DNA from: Paenibacillus cellulosilyticus
GTDB taxonomy: Bacteria > Bacillota > Bacilli > Paenibacillales > Paenibacillaceae
Assembly: GCF_003182255.1 (NCBI RefSeq)
Contig: NZ_QGTQ01000002.1
Span: 1-64,000, forward strand
Length of the DNA stretch: 64,000 nucleotides
Direction of reading: 5' to 3'
Every line of letters begins with the position of its first letter. The first letter of the stretch is position 1. The translations under genes and the position numbers were made by a program. Shown one piece after another: positions 19,935-29,529 of the stretch. The notes under the pieces were generated by a model that was not told where the DNA came from, made no database searches, and saw only the letters and a program-made list of their open reading frames with translations.

Positions 19935-20897
19935 CTATCGTACATGGATGGGCGACCGTTCGCCAGCATCAGGTTTGTTAAGTTTCTGTAAAACGTAGTG
20001 ATGCAGCGTCGCCATCGGCTGTTGGATGAGAATCGACAGGACGACCGGAACAGCAGACAACGGGTCGAAATACCCCATCGCCAGCACGATTCCTAGCGAG
20101 ATGTTACGCATGCCGGAAGCATACGACACCGTAACAAGCGTTTCACGATTGCGGAATGGCAGCGCGCCGAAGTAGCCCAGCGCGTAGCAGATTGCGACAA
20201 GCAGAATGCTGACAGGCACAAGCCGGATCATGTCATCCTTCAACTGCTCTACATAAGGCTCGATCGCCGCTGCATTGAGCGCGACTACCGCAACGAAACA
20301 CAGCTTCGAGATTGGAGAAGCAATATGCTGCACCTTGCTCTGAATGCGGCCCTTCGACAGCTCGTACAGCGTAACACCGATAACCGTGGGCGCCACGATA
20401 ATGAGCACCAGATCACGAATCATACCGCCCGTATCAATATCAACGACTGCACCAAACATCAGCTTAATGCCGGAAGGTACGACGATCGGGCTGATCGCTG
20501 AATCAATAACGACGAGCGCGAGCATAAGTGCGACGCTTCCGCCTGACATGCCGACCCACAGCACAGAAGAAACGCCTAACGGAATAATCGCGAATAAGAC
20601 AAATCCAACGACATAGGGTGAATGTGCACCAAACAGAGCAGCACCGATCCCATATGCGATAAGTGGCGCAGCGATATGCGTTAATACGAACGTCCATCCG
20701 ATAATGCCGGGACGGCGCAGCACTTGACGAAGCTGGCCTAAGCCGCAGCCGATTGCCATCGTAAGTGTGACATACGCGAATAAGTAAGGCACCGCATCAA
20801 CCATCGGACGCAGCACCGAGGAGCATAGAAACCCGATAACAAGCGATCCGGGAATCAGCAGGAACATCCATTTCTCAAACCAACGACTAAAAGCCAA
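19935..20897 (-). CDS. Bile acid:sodium symporter (BASS) family transporter
   Basis: A hydrophobic 320-residue protein with eight to ten predicted membrane helices and the BASS-type run ISLGIVLAMGYF near the C-terminus. Family members carry organic anions or other small solutes with sodium; the substrate cannot be read from the sequence. The start is TTG with GAGGG about 10 nt upstream; the frame is closed by TGA just before it, so no earlier start exists. It precedes the PhoR-like kinase on the same strand. Confidence 0.8.
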   Translation of the reverse strand: MAFSRWFEKWMFLLIPGSLVIGFLCSSVLRPMVDAVPYLFAYVTLTMAIGCGLGQLRQVLRRPGIIGWTFVLTHIAAPLIAYGIGAALFGAHSPYVVGFVLFAIIPLGVSSVLWVGMSGGSVALMLALVVIDSAISPIVVPSGIKLMFGAVVDIDTGGMIRDLVLIIVAPTVIGVTLYELSKGRIQSKVQHIASPISKLCFVAVVALNAAAIEPYVEQLKDDMIRLVPVSILLVAICYALGYFGALPFRNRETLVTVSYASGMRNISLGIVLAMGYFDPLSAVPVVLSILIQQPMATLHHYVLQKLNKPDAGERSPIHVR

Positions 20898-20953
20898 CCC
20901 ATTTCATCCCTCTCGCAGCAATTACGTTTCAGTATACTACGATTGGTAGGATG

Positions 20954-20994
20954 GAAAAAGCCCCGTACAGCCTTGTCAGGCATGCAACGGAGCT
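20954..20994 (-). terminator. Terminator after the peptide ABC operon
   Basis: AGCCCCGT (959-966 in the 20 kb line) pairs with ACGGAGCT (987-994) with one mismatch. The minus strand runs on into TTTTTCC. It lies just downstream of the OppF-like gene. Confidence 0.6.
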
Positions 20995-21006
20995 TGCTGG
21001 ATAGGC

Positions 21007-21999
21007 TCACATTAAGGGGTAATGGCAGGCAACCTCCCTTCCTCCATCGGCAGTCCGCAGCTCCGGCTCCTCCTGCTTGCAGCGCGGCTGGGCAATCGGG
21101 CAGCGCGTGTGGAATCGGCAGCCTGACGGCGGATGAGCAGGCGAAGGCACATCGCCCTGCAGCACGATCCGCTCGCGCTTATCCCGTGGATCCGGCTTCG
21201 GCACTGCGGATAACAGCGCAGCCGTATACGGATGCAGCGGCTGCTTGAACAGCTCGTCAGCAGGTGATACCTCCACTAACCTGCCTAAATACATAACGCC
21301 TACCCGATCCGAAATATGGCGGACCACATGGAGGCCATGTGCGATGAACAGATACGTCAATCCCAGCTCTCGCTGCAATTCCATAAGCAAATTAACGATT
21401 TGGGACTGCACCGATACATCTAGTGCAGATACCGCTTCGTCTGCTACGACGAACGACGGTCCCAGCGCAATCGCCCTTGCTATACCGATCCGCTGCCGCT
21501 GTCCGCCCGAGAACTCATGCGGATACCGACCTCTTAAGGAAGGATCGAGCCCCACCTTCTCCATTAAGTTAACGACTCGCGCATCGATGTCGCGAGATGA
21601 TAACTTCGTATGAACACGGAATGGCTCCCCGATAATGTCACGGACGAGAAACCTTGGATTGAGCGATCCGAATGGGTCTTGGAAAATAAGCTGCATCCGT
21701 CCCCGCAGCTCACGAAGCTCGCGCGGACGACGCTCGGTGAGGCTGCTTCCTTCGAACCACACCTCTCCTGCTGTCGCTGCTTGCAGCTGCAACATCACTC
21801 GGCCAAGCGTTGACTTGCCGCAGCCAGACTCGCCGACCAATCCGAACGTCTCGCCGCGCGCAATGGCCAGCGACACCCGATCTACAGCACGTACGGAGCC
21901 GACCACCCGACTGAGCAGACCTTGTTTTATCGGAAAATGCTTCGTCACGCCTCTTGCTTCGATCAATGGGCTTGCTGCACCTGCTGTTCCGCTGCTCAT
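21007..21999 (-). CDS. Oligopeptide ABC transporter ATP-binding protein, OppF/AppF type
   Basis: A 330-residue cytoplasmic ATPase with Walker A GESGCGKS, signature FSGGQRQR and Walker [13 protein letters not shown], where Ala replaces the common Pro after the catalytic Glu. The C-terminal oligopeptide-transporter extension has the [14 protein letters not shown] cysteine pattern typical of OppD/F proteins. Its ATG overlaps the TGA of the OppD-like gene, so translation is coupled. It would pair with the OppD-like ATPase to power the permeases. Confidence 0.93.
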   Translation of the reverse strand: MSSGTAGAASPLIEARGVTKHFPIKQGLLSRVVGSVRAVDRVSLAIARGETFGLVGESGCGKSTLGRVMLQLQAATAGEVWFEGSSLTERRPRELRELRGRMQLIFQDPFGSLNPRFLVRDIIGEPFRVHTKLSSRDIDARVVNLMEKVGLDPSLRGRYPHEFSGGQRQRIGIARAIALGPSFVVADEAVSALDVSVQSQIVNLLMELQRELGLTYLFIAHGLHVVRHISDRVGVMYLGRLVEVSPADELFKQPLHPYTAALLSAVPKPDPRDKRERIVLQGDVPSPAHPPSGCRFHTRCPIAQPRCKQEEPELRTADGGREVACHYPLM

Positions 22000-23069
22000 C
22001 GAATCCCACCTTCCCCATTGCCCGAATCAAGCACACGGCTGTTATCTTGCATGGCGTACGCCCTGCTCTCCTGGTCGGGACGATTACTGCTGTGCGCGTC
22101 TTCGTCATACAACCAGCACGCCGCTTGCTGCTGCGGTCCAACGGCTAACATTGACGGTGCCTCCGCGCTGCATCTCGGCATCGCAAGGGGACAGCGAGGG
22201 TGGAATCGGCAGCCCGCAGGAAGGGCATGCAGCGATGGCACATGTCCTCGAATGGTTCGAAGCTCGCTCAGCCGCTCCCCCTCCATGCTTGGAACAGATT
22301 GCATGAGCCCCACCGTGTAAGGATGTGCAGGATGATCGAACAATGCTTCAGCTGTTCCGATCTCCACAACAGCTCCGGCATACATGACAGCGATCTGATC
22401 CGCCATCCTGGCTGCAACGCCCATATCATGCGTAATGAGCAGCATCGTCATGCCAAGCTCTCGCTGAAGCTGCTGCAGCAGATCGAGCAGCTGCGCTTGC
22501 ACCGTAACATCGAGCGCCGTCGTCGGCTCGTCCGCAATGAGCAGCTCTGGCTTGCACGCCAGCGCGATCGCTATGACAACACGCTGGCACATGCCGCCAG
22601 ACAGCTCATGCGGATACTGCTCTGCCCGCGTCTCGGGATCCGGAATGCCTACAAGCCTGAGCATTTCAACCGCCATCTGCTTCGCTTCCGACTTGCGCTT
22701 CCGCTGGTGCAGCCGAATACTCTCTGCGATCTGCTCACCAACGGTAAACACCGGATTAAGCGCCGACATCGGCTCTTGGAAGATCATCGCCATCCGATTG
22801 CCACGAATGCGAATCATCTGCCGCTGAGATTGATTCGTTAATTCATCGCCAGATAATCGAACGCTTCCTTCGAGAATACGCCCGCCTGCAAATTCAAGCA
22901 GCCGCATTATCGCAAGCGAGGTTACGCTCTTACCGCTGCCCGATTCTCCAACGAGGCAAAGCGTCTGCCCTTTGCTAATCGCTAGCGATATTCGATCGAT
23001 TGCCTTCACAATACCGTGATCCGCTGCGAAGCCGGCGGTAAGCTCTTTTATTTGGAGTAGCGGCTCCAT
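21996..23069 (-). CDS. Oligopeptide ABC transporter ATP-binding protein, OppD/AppD type
   Basis: A 357-residue ATPase with Walker A GESGSGKS, signature LSGGMCQR, Walker [13 protein letters not shown] and the C-terminal [14 protein letters not shown] motif. ATG at 23069 has AAGGAG 9 nt upstream; an in-frame GTG at 23078 touches that site and is less likely. It overlaps the OppC-like gene by 22 nt and the OppF-like gene by 4 nt. It is part of one five-gene transport operon. Confidence 0.93.
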   Translation of the reverse strand: MEPLLQIKELTAGFAADHGIVKAIDRISLAISKGQTLCLVGESGSGKSVTSLAIMRLLEFAGGRILEGSVRLSGDELTNQSQRQMIRIRGNRMAMIFQEPMSALNPVFTVGEQIAESIRLHQRKRKSEAKQMAVEMLRLVGIPDPETRAEQYPHELSGGMCQRVVIAIALACKPELLIADEPTTALDVTVQAQLLDLLQQLQRELGMTMLLITHDMGVAARMADQIAVMYAGAVVEIGTAEALFDHPAHPYTVGLMQSVPSMEGERLSELRTIRGHVPSLHALPAGCRFHPRCPLAMPRCSAEAPSMLAVGPQQQAACWLYDEDAHSSNRPDQESRAYAMQDNSRVLDSGNGEGGIR

Positions 23070-24067
23070 GCTCTCCACCTCCTTCGTGCACCGGCTGCCT
23101 GCTTCCTAGGATCAAGCGCATCGCGAATGCCATCCCCAACGAAATTAACGGCAAGCACAACGATTAGAATACACATGCCTGGATAGAGGGCCTGCAGCGG
23201 ATCAAGGAGCATGAACTCCTGCGCATTGCTGAGCATAAGTCCCCAACTCGTATCCGGCGATTGAATGCCAAGACCGAGATAGGATAGAGCAGACTCACTT
23301 AGAATCGCACCGCCAACCATTAAGGTAGCCGTTACGATGATCGGCACCGTCGCATTGCGCAATAAGTGGCGAACGATAATGCCCGTATTCGACACGCCGA
23401 TTGCCCTTGCCGCTTCCACATACTGCATCTCTCGAAGCTGAAGAAACGTGCCGCGAACTAGCCGAGCAACCCCCATCCAGCTTGTAAAAGCAAGAATAAG
23501 AATCATATAGCTAAACTTTGAGCCAAAGATTGCAAGGATAAGAATGTTAAGAAACAGCAGCGGCACCGCGTTCATCACATCGACAAGACGCATAAGGCAT
23601 GCATCGATCCAGCCGCCGAAATAGCCGGATACAGCCCCTACAAGTGTACCGATCAGAACAGAAACGAAAGCAACAGCAAATCCGACCGTTAACGACACCT
23701 GACCGCTGACGAGCAGCCTTGACCATATATCGCGGCCCAACTCATCTGTACCGAGCAGATGGTTGCCAGTTCCCGGCGGTGCATCCGCATTCAGCAAATC
23801 AATTCTCGCCGGATCATAAGGTGCAATTGCCCTCGCGAATACGGCTAAACCGATGAAGATGAGCAGCACGACAAGACCGGTCATCGCATACGGATTGCGT
23901 CGGAACTTGTTCATCCCCGTCCGCCATAATCCAGGTGGACGCTTCATACGATTGCCGGCGGGCTTCGCACCCGCGTTCGGCGATGAGGCTGTTCCCGTGC
24001 CGTGTCTGCTCCAGCCAGGCTCCGCTGCTGCAGCGGTCTGGCTCTCATGCCTTGTTGCTTCACTCAT
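23048..24067 (-). CDS. Oligopeptide ABC transporter permease, OppC/AppC type
   Basis: A 339-residue inner-membrane permease. A hydrophilic N-terminal extension of about 50 residues precedes the first helix (MTGLVVLLIFIGLAVF). The periplasmic-side segment LLGTDELGRDIWSRLL and the cytoplasmic coupling loop ARAIGVSNTGIIVRH are typical of OppC. The ATG overlaps the TGA of the OppB-like gene. It forms the channel with OppB. Confidence 0.93.
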   Translation of the reverse strand: MSEATRHESQTAAAAEPGWSRHGTGTASSPNAGAKPAGNRMKRPPGLWRTGMNKFRRNPYAMTGLVVLLIFIGLAVFARAIAPYDPARIDLLNADAPPGTGNHLLGTDELGRDIWSRLLVSGQVSLTVGFAVAFVSVLIGTLVGAVSGYFGGWIDACLMRLVDVMNAVPLLFLNILILAIFGSKFSYMILILAFTSWMGVARLVRGTFLQLREMQYVEAARAIGVSNTGIIVRHLLRNATVPIIVTATLMVGGAILSESALSYLGLGIQSPDTSWGLMLSNAQEFMLLDPLQALYPGMCILIVVLAVNFVGDGIRDALDPRKQAAGARRRWRAWSRYSK

Positions 24068-25035
24068 GCGGCCGTCCCTCCTTTGCGTCCTAACTGCACG
24101 CGAGGATCGACGAGCGCATAGAGCAAATCGGCGATAAAGTTGCCGATGATGACAAGGACGGCGGTCACAATCGTAATCGCCATAAGCACGGAGTACTCGC
24201 GAGCCAGCGCCATCTCGACGAACAGTCGGCCCATGCCCGGCCAGTTGAACACATTTTCCGTAAGAGCCGCACCGCTCACCAAGATGGGCAGATCCAGTCC
24301 GATAATTGTAATGATCGGAATAAGCGCATTACGCAATGCATGACGATAAATGACACGACTCTCGCGAACGCCTTTTGCACGAGCGGTACGAATATAATCC
24401 TGCTCCAATACCTCCAGCATGCTTGTACGCGCATATTTGACATACCCCGCCAGAAAGCCGAGCGTCAATACGGAAACCGGCAGCACGAGATGGAGCAGCA
24501 GATCGCCAATTTGCCCCTCCTTCTCGATGGTCCACATATCCGACAGCGGCAGCCAATCCAGCTTCAATGCGAACAGCTCCTGCAGCAGAATGCCGAACCA
24601 GAACGTCGGCATCGCGAATCCGATGTAAGAAATGAAGGAGGCCGACTGGTCAGACCAGCCGTACTCCTTCGTACTGTTATAGATGCCCCACGGAATCGCA
24701 ATCAGCATCGACAAAAACCAAGCCGTCCCCATTAGCACTATCGTATGTCCGACCGTTGGCCATAAAATGTCGGCGACAGGCAAATGATTTTTGAACGTAT
24801 AGCCAAGGTCGCCCTGAATCAAATTGCCGAGCCACTTTACATACTGCTCAGGGAGAGGGCGATCCAAGCCGAGATTATGCGCCTGCACCTTCGCTGCTTC
24901 CTGCGACAAGCCGGGGGATAAGAAGATCTTGGTCGGTCCTCCCGGTGCCGCATGAATAAGTGCGAAAGTTACGATCGAGATGAGGAACATGACGAACAGG
25001 GATTGAATGAAGCGCCTAATCAAATACTCGGTCAT
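24064..25035 (-). CDS. Oligopeptide ABC transporter permease, OppB/AppB type
   Basis: A 323-residue permease with six predicted helices. It starts with YLIRRFIQSLFVMFLI and has the coupling-loop sequence RTARAKGVRESRVIYRHALR typical of OppB/DppB. GGAGG lies 8 nt before the ATG. It follows the binding-protein gene by 45 nt and overlaps the OppC-like gene by 4 nt. Confidence 0.93.
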   Translation of the reverse strand: MTEYLIRRFIQSLFVMFLISIVTFALIHAAPGGPTKIFLSPGLSQEAAKVQAHNLGLDRPLPEQYVKWLGNLIQGDLGYTFKNHLPVADILWPTVGHTIVLMGTAWFLSMLIAIPWGIYNSTKEYGWSDQSASFISYIGFAMPTFWFGILLQELFALKLDWLPLSDMWTIEKEGQIGDLLLHLVLPVSVLTLGFLAGYVKYARTSMLEVLEQDYIRTARAKGVRESRVIYRHALRNALIPIITIIGLDLPILVSGAALTENVFNWPGMGRLFVEMALAREYSVLMAITIVTAVLVIIGNFIADLLYALVDPRVQLGRKGGTAA

Positions 25036-25080
25036 ATCGCCGCCCTCCCAGCTGTTTGATAAAGCCGACTCACGATCTCT

Positions 25081-26820
25081 TTACTTCGAGTCAATCCACC
25101 AGTTGTTAATATGGAAGAAATATCCGTACGGAAGCGTCGGCTCCGGACGATCGCCCTCCTCGTATTTGACCTTCGGCCCGATCCCTTCCGGCAGGCCATA
25201 TTGATACATGAACACATAAGGCAGATCGGTTGAAATCTCTTTGCCGACTTCGGCATAAATCTGCTTGCGCTCATTCTGATCAACCGTCGAGTACCCATCT
25301 ACCCACAGCTGGTCTAGCTTCTCATTCTTATACCAGCCCGAGTTCTGGCCGTTCGGCGGAAAATATTTGGATGAGAAGATCGATTCGCCATCCGGATCGG
25401 GGTTGTTAAGCGACCATGACAGCAGGACGGCTTCATATTTGCCAGGCGTCAGATTCTGCTCCACCCATGCGGAGAAATCAATGGCCTTCGGCGTCATTTC
25501 AATCCCAACATCCTTCAGGTTCTGTTGCATGACGGCCGCTACCTGCTCGCGTCTGCTGTTGCCGGCGTTGTATTGCAGCTCGAATGCAAACCGGTGACCA
25601 TCCTTCACGAGAATGCCGTCGCTGCCTGCGACCCAACCGTCTTCTGCAAGCAGCTTCTTCGCCTGTTCAGCATCGTAGCCGTAGTTGACAACTGCATCGC
25701 CCGGATCCGCCCATGAGCCCGGCAGGAAAGGCGCATTCATCAGCTTGCCGGTTCCCTTCAGTACGTTGTCGACCATCCCTTGGCGATTGAGCGCGTAGGC
25801 GATCGCCTGCCTCGACTTCGGTGTCGAGAATGGAATGAACTTATCCTTGAAGTTATCTGCATTGAAGTTAAAGCCAACGTATTCATACAATGGCCCCGGC
25901 TCCAGCACGACATTGATTTCACTCTTCTGCTTAACCGCCTCCACTTGCGTTACTGGAATCGCCTGTGTCAGATCGACATCGCCCTTCAAGAGAGCCTGTA
26001 CTTCGGTGTTCTGATCGGCGTAGATTTTGAAAATCACCTTCTGGATATGCGGCTTCGGTCCCCAATAACTCGGATCCGCTTCGAATGTGAGGTTCTGATT
26101 CTGCTTCCATTCTGTCCACTTCCATGGTCCGTTTGTGACCGTCTTCGTCGGATCCGTGCCATACGCATGCTTGAGCAGCTCCTCTGGCTTCACATCCTTC
26201 AGTACATGCGCAGGGACAATCGCGCTTGCGATCACATATTGAAACGGTGCATACACCTGCTTCAGCGTTACGCGAACCGTGTAATCATCGACCTTCTCGA
26301 TTTTGTCTACTTTGTCGAACTGGCTGATGCCCGGCGATGCGACCTTCGGGTCCCGAATAGCATCGAATGTGAAAACGACATCGTCAGCTGTTACCGGCTG
26401 TCCGTCGCTCCACTTTGCCGTTGTTTTCAGCTTGATCGTATAGGTCTTGCCGTCCTCCGAAATTTCCGGCTTCTCGGACGCAAGCGACCACGGCTCTGCC
26501 GCTACATTGCCCTCCCGATCTAAGTCATACAAGTTGGCGAACATGAAAAAAGCCGCATCACCTGAAGACGTATCCTGAATAAATAAAGGATTCGCAGAGA
26601 CGATGTCCGAGAATGAACTGATTGTAAGAGTACCGCCGTCGGTTGGCGTATCTTCTGCAACGGCCGTCCCTGGATCTGTAGATTTGTCGCCTACAGGCTC
26701 CGTCTGGGTTGGCGTATCCGTCTTCTCGCCTTCCTTATCGGTTGAATTCGACTTGCTGCAGCCAGCTACCATCACTGCAATCAGCAACACGGACAACGAT
26801 AACATCCACCACTTTTTCAC
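25081..26820 (-). CDS. Peptide-binding lipoprotein, OppA/AppA family (SBP_bac_5)
   Basis: A lipoprotein of about 579 residues that captures peptides for the transporter. The signal peptide ends in a lipobox VAGC, and a low-complexity Ser/Thr/Glu linker follows. The body has the family features NPLFIQDTS near the N-terminus and TYTIKLKTTAKWSDGQPVTADDVVFTF split around residues 115-145. GTG at 26820 is preferred because AAGGA is about 11 nt upstream and it gives a compact MKKWWM signal peptide; the ATG at 26832 touches the Shine-Dalgarno. It is the first gene of the operon. Confidence 0.92.
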   Translation of the reverse strand: MKKWWMLSLSVLLIAVMVAGCSKSNSTDKEGEKTDTPTQTEPVGDKSTDPGTAVAEDTPTDGGTLTISSFSDIVSANPLFIQDTSSGDAAFFMFANLYDLDREGNVAAEPWSLASEKPEISEDGKTYTIKLKTTAKWSDGQPVTADDVVFTFDAIRDPKVASPGISQFDKVDKIEKVDDYTVRVTLKQVYAPFQYVIASAIVPAHVLKDVKPEELLKHAYGTDPTKTVTNGPWKWTEWKQNQNLTFEADPSYWGPKPHIQKVIFKIYADQNTEVQALLKGDVDLTQAIPVTQVEAVKQKSEINVVLEPGPLYEYVGFNFNADNFKDKFIPFSTPKSRQAIAYALNRQGMVDNVLKGTGKLMNAPFLPGSWADPGDAVVNYGYDAEQAKKLLAEDGWVAGSDGILVKDGHRFAFELQYNAGNSRREQVAAVMQQNLKDVGIEMTPKAIDFSAWVEQNLTPGKYEAVLLSWSLNNPDPDGESIFSSKYFPPNGQNSGWYKNEKLDQLWVDGYSTVDQNERKQIYAEVGKEISTDLPYVFMYQYGLPEGIGPKVKYEEGDRPEPTLPYGYFFHINNWWIDSK

Positions 26821-26909
26821 CGTATCATCCATCCTTCCGATTGGACGACGTCCCCTCGCCGTCTTATTTTTGGGTCCGTTATGTAAATTGGGTTATCTTG
26901 TTAAGCCGT

Positions 26910-26938
26910 ATTGTATCATCGAATTTTTCGTTTGAGAA
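26910..26938 (-). promoter_or_regulatory. Candidate promoter of the peptide ABC operon
   Basis: On the minus strand TTCTCA (26933-26938), a 17-nt spacer and TACAAT (26910-26915). It is about 90 nt before the binding-protein start. I saw nothing else in the 280-nt gap to the DinB-like gene. Confidence 0.4.
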
Positions 26939-27101
26939 CGAATGTATTCTTAATTTTCTGAATATTGAATCTTTTAAACTAGATCGGCTTTTTGAATACG
27001 TTACCATTATCCCAACCCCCATATACTTCCATATTCACTTGTAAATCCGCCGATGTTTCGGTAACGTAGAAATTAAATATAAGATCTGTGAGAGGAGCAG
27101 T

Positions 27102-27632
27102 ATGGATATGAGCAATAAGCCGCAAACGAATGAATACGCAGCACCCTTCGCCAAATACATCGATTTGGTACCAGCGGGCGACCTCGTGTCGATTCTAGCC
27201 GAACAATCAGAGCAGCTTGTCCAGCTGCTGAGTGGCGTTAGCGAAGAACAGTCCCATTTCCGCTATGATGAGGGCAAATGGAGCATTCGCGAGGTCCTCG
27301 GTCACGTCATCGACAACGAGCGCGTCTGGACCTATCGTCTCCTGCGCATCGCGCGTGGCGACCAAATGTCCTTCCCAAGCTACAATGAGAATCAATTCAT
27401 TCAGCATGCCCGCTTCGATGAAATTCCACTGAGCGACTTATTGGACGAGTTCGTCTCCTTGCGCAAATCGGCTATCTATTTGCTCAAAGGACTGCCTGCA
27501 GAAGCCTGGGATCGCGCCGGTACGCTGTACGACCACCCGCTCACGACCCGCGCCGCCGCTGCCGTCGTCGCCGGGCACGAGAAGCACCACTGCAATATTA
27601 TTCGGGAACGTTATTTGCCAAAATTGGGGTAA
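27102..27632 (+). CDS. DinB-family (DinB_2) protein
   Basis: A 176-residue four-helix protein. Candidate metal-binding histidines are in EVLGHVIDNE and AGHEKHHCNII, the spacing expected for DinB/YfiT-like proteins. Many members are thiol- or metal-dependent transferases or damage-inducible proteins; the substrate is not predictable. AGAGGAG lies 4 nt before ATG 27102 and 10 nt before ATG 27108, so the start could be either. It is a lone gene, with the serC promoter beginning just past its stop. Confidence 0.85.
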   Translation: MDMSNKPQTNEYAAPFAKYIDLVPAGDLVSILAEQSEQLVQLLSGVSEEQSHFRYDEGKWSIREVLGHVIDNERVWTYRLLRIARGDQMSFPSYNENQFIQHARFDEIPLSDLLDEFVSLRKSAIYLLKGLPAEAWDRAGTLYDHPLTTRAAAAVVAGHEKHHCNIIRERYLPKLG

Positions 27633-27640
27633 CGCAGCTG

Positions 27641-27670
27641 TTGACACATTCCCAGCGACAGGAATATAAT
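27641..27670 (+). promoter_or_regulatory. Consensus sigma-A promoter for serC
   Basis: A perfect TTGACA (27641-27646), an 18-nt spacer and a perfect TATAAT (27665-27670). Transcription should start near 27677, leaving a leader of about 240 nt before serC. Confidence 0.9.
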
Positions 27671-27676
27671 TGCATC

Positions 27677-27888
27677 TATCTTCCATATCGCATTATGCCG
27701 ATGACGAGCATCCAACTCCGAGGCGTTTTCGTCAAGAAGGCTGCGCTGACTGCGCATTCTGTCCTAAGCTAACCGGGCCCGCCCGTTATCGCGGATCAAA
27801 GATGGAGAACGATTGCCGTTCTCCGAATTTGGGTGGCACCGCGAGCAAGCGCTCCTCGTCCCAATCATGGGATAAGGAGCGCTTTTTT
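27677..27888 (+). promoter_or_regulatory. T-box leader (tRNA-sensing riboswitch) of serC
   Basis: The T-box core AATTTGGGTGGCACCGCG is at 27826-27843. A Stem III hairpin (GGAGAACG/CGTTCTCC, 27804-27824) comes before it and a terminator (27847-27888) after it. This is the standard order of a T-box leader, in which uncharged tRNA binding favours the antiterminator. The gene implies tRNA-Ser; candidate specifier codons are UCC at 27717-27719 and AGC at 27707-27709, and I cannot choose between them. A further stem lies around 27771-27788. Confidence 0.88.
27847..27888 (+). terminator. T-box-controlled terminator
   Basis: AAGCGCTCCT (27847-27856) pairs with AGGAGCGCTT (27875-27884), with an inner TCCC/GGGA, followed by T6. 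Its 5' arm follows directly after the T-box sequence, so it is the attenuator of the serC leader. Confidence 0.88.
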
Positions 27889-27917
27889 ATTTTCCAAATA
27901 ATGGGAGGAATGCGCAA

Positions 27918-29009
27918 ATGACGACAAGACTGTACAATTTTAATCCGGGGCCAGCAGCACTGCCGCTAGAGGTTCTCGAGGAAGCGAAGGAATCAACGGT
28001 TCAGTATGGCGGGAGAGGCATCTCCATCATGGAAATGTCGCATCGGAGCAAGCCGGTCGAACAGTTAGCTGCGGCATCGGAGCAATTGCTTCTAGAGCTT
28101 ACTGGGCTGCAGCAAAAGGATTATCGCGTGCTGTTCATGGGCGGCGGAGCGAGTACGCAATTCGCCATGCTGCCATCGAATTTTCTGTCGGAAGGCGCTG
28201 TTGCCGACTATATTTTATCCGGCAGCTTCTCGGAGAAAGCACTGCAGGAAGCGCAGTATATCGGTGAAACACGAATTGCTGCAAGCTCTAAGGCAGAGCA
28301 CTGGCAGCGCACGCCTGATGTGAGAGGCTTGAAGGTTCAAGCGAATACTGCCTATGTGCATATGACGACGAACAATACAATCGAAGGCTCGCGATTCAAT
28401 GCATTCCCTGAGACAGGTGAAACTCCACTTATCGTAGATATGACGAGCGACCTGCTCAGCCGGGATATCGATTACAACCAGTTCTCGATGATCTATGCTG
28501 GAGCGCAGAAAAATATCGGCCCTGCCGGCATCACCGCTGTTATCATTCGCAACGAGATGCTCGATCGCTGCTCCAAGCAAATCCCGCTCATCTGGCGGTA
28601 CGCCACTTATGCAAGCAACGACTCGCTGTACAATACACCTCCGGTGCATGCTTTGTACCTGACGAATCTTGTCCTTCAGTGGACCAAGCGGCAAGGCGGC
28701 GTTCAGCAGCTAGAGGCGATCAACCGCGATAAGGCGGCGCTCATCTATGAAGCGATCGACCGAAGCGGCGGATTCTACGAAGGCATTATCGCAACAACCG
28801 ACCGTTCGGACATGAACATCACGTGGCGGTTGGCGAGCAAGGAACTCGAGCAGCTGTTCGTGCAGGAATCGGAGCAGCAAGGCTTCGAAGGACTGGCCGG
28901 CCACCGCAGCGTCGGCGGCATCCGCGCATCGGCGTACAACGCTGTTCCGCGCACAGCGTGCCAAGCGCTTGTGGAATTTATGGTTGACTTTCAGCGGAGA
29001 AAGGGGTAA
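27918..29009 (+). CDS. Phosphoserine aminotransferase SerC
   Basis: A 363-residue PLP enzyme that converts 3-phosphohydroxypyruvate and glutamate to phosphoserine in serine synthesis. It begins YNFNPGPAALP, and the PLP lysine is in YAGAQKNIGPAG. C-terminal HRSVGGIRASAYNA is also typical. Length equals the family norm. GGGAGGA precedes the ATG. It is controlled by the upstream T-box, so it should be induced when charged tRNA (probably tRNA-Ser) runs low. serA does not follow; the next 960 bases lack a gene. Confidence 0.96.
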   Translation: MTTRLYNFNPGPAALPLEVLEEAKESTVQYGGRGISIMEMSHRSKPVEQLAAASEQLLLELTGLQQKDYRVLFMGGGASTQFAMLPSNFLSEGAVADYILSGSFSEKALQEAQYIGETRIAASSKAEHWQRTPDVRGLKVQANTAYVHMTTNNTIEGSRFNAFPETGETPLIVDMTSDLLSRDIDYNQFSMIYAGAQKNIGPAGITAVIIRNEMLDRCSKQIPLIWRYATYASNDSLYNTPPVHALYLTNLVLQWTKRQGGVQQLEAINRDKAALIYEAIDRSGGFYEGIIATTDRSDMNITWRLASKELEQLFVQESEQQGFEGLAGHRSVGGIRASAYNAVPRTACQALVEFMVDFQRRKG

Positions 29010-29071
29010 CCCCCTTGTCGATCCCCTCTATAGGTAATGTCCCTGCGGGACGAGCGGCTACAACCCCACCC

Positions 29072-29258
29072 AAACCCTCCCCTTCAAAGGGGAGGGCCCC
29101 AGAGGGCATCTGCCCTCTGGACTCCCTGAAGGACTGGTCTAGATACGACTGGAGTGGGGATGTTATTCTGAACTCGTCTAGATACGTCCGCACGTATGCC
29201 TACTGTTCGATGCACCCGAGCTGCTGCGTGCTAGCGCTCGCTCTCGTCCCTGCGGGAC
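29072..29258. repeat. Multi-hairpin intergenic repeat, copy B (divergent)
   Basis: H1 at 29075-29096 is a 10-bp stem (CCCTCCCCTT/AAGGGGAGGG). H2 at 29099-29120 is a perfect 10-bp stem (CCAGAGGGCA/TGCCCTCTGG). CTCCCTGAAGG follows, as CCCCGGAAGG does in copies A and D. An H3-like stem GTCCC-TGC-GGGAC lies at 29246-29258. Two related short stems are near 29038 and 29294. It follows serC, and no gene is credible between 29010 and 29969. Confidence 0.65.
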
Positions 29259-29383
29259 ACGCTTTACGTTAAGCTCGCTTGCCGGGTCATCCCTTCGGGA
29301 TTTAAGAACTCTATTGCAACACCATGAAAGTAAATACTCAAAGTAAAATCAGCGGTGCCTCAGGCGCGCTATTGATGCCTATA

Positions 29384-29529
29384 TGCATACAACGTATGCA
29401 GACCTGCAATAATGCAGGAATCGCACTGCACACGCGCACATATTGGAATAAGCCTACAAAAGTGCAGGCATTCAGACGAAAATAACTCGACAGCAGCTCT
29501 TCAAGACTTAAAACCTGTATCTTTGCAGG
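29384..29529. repeat. Cluster of short palindromes with TGCAGG
   Basis: Four small stems lie in a row: TGCATAC-AAC-GTATGCA (29384-29400), CCTGCA-ATAA-TGCAGG (29403-29418), CCTACA-AAAG-TGCAGG (29453-29468) and CCTGTA-TCTT-TGCAGG (29514-29529). The last three have the same 6-4-6 layout and are spaced 50 and 61 nt apart. A further stem ATTCCCAC/GTGGGAAT spans 29581-29617. The rest of 29620-29910 shows nothing I can name. Confidence 0.6.
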
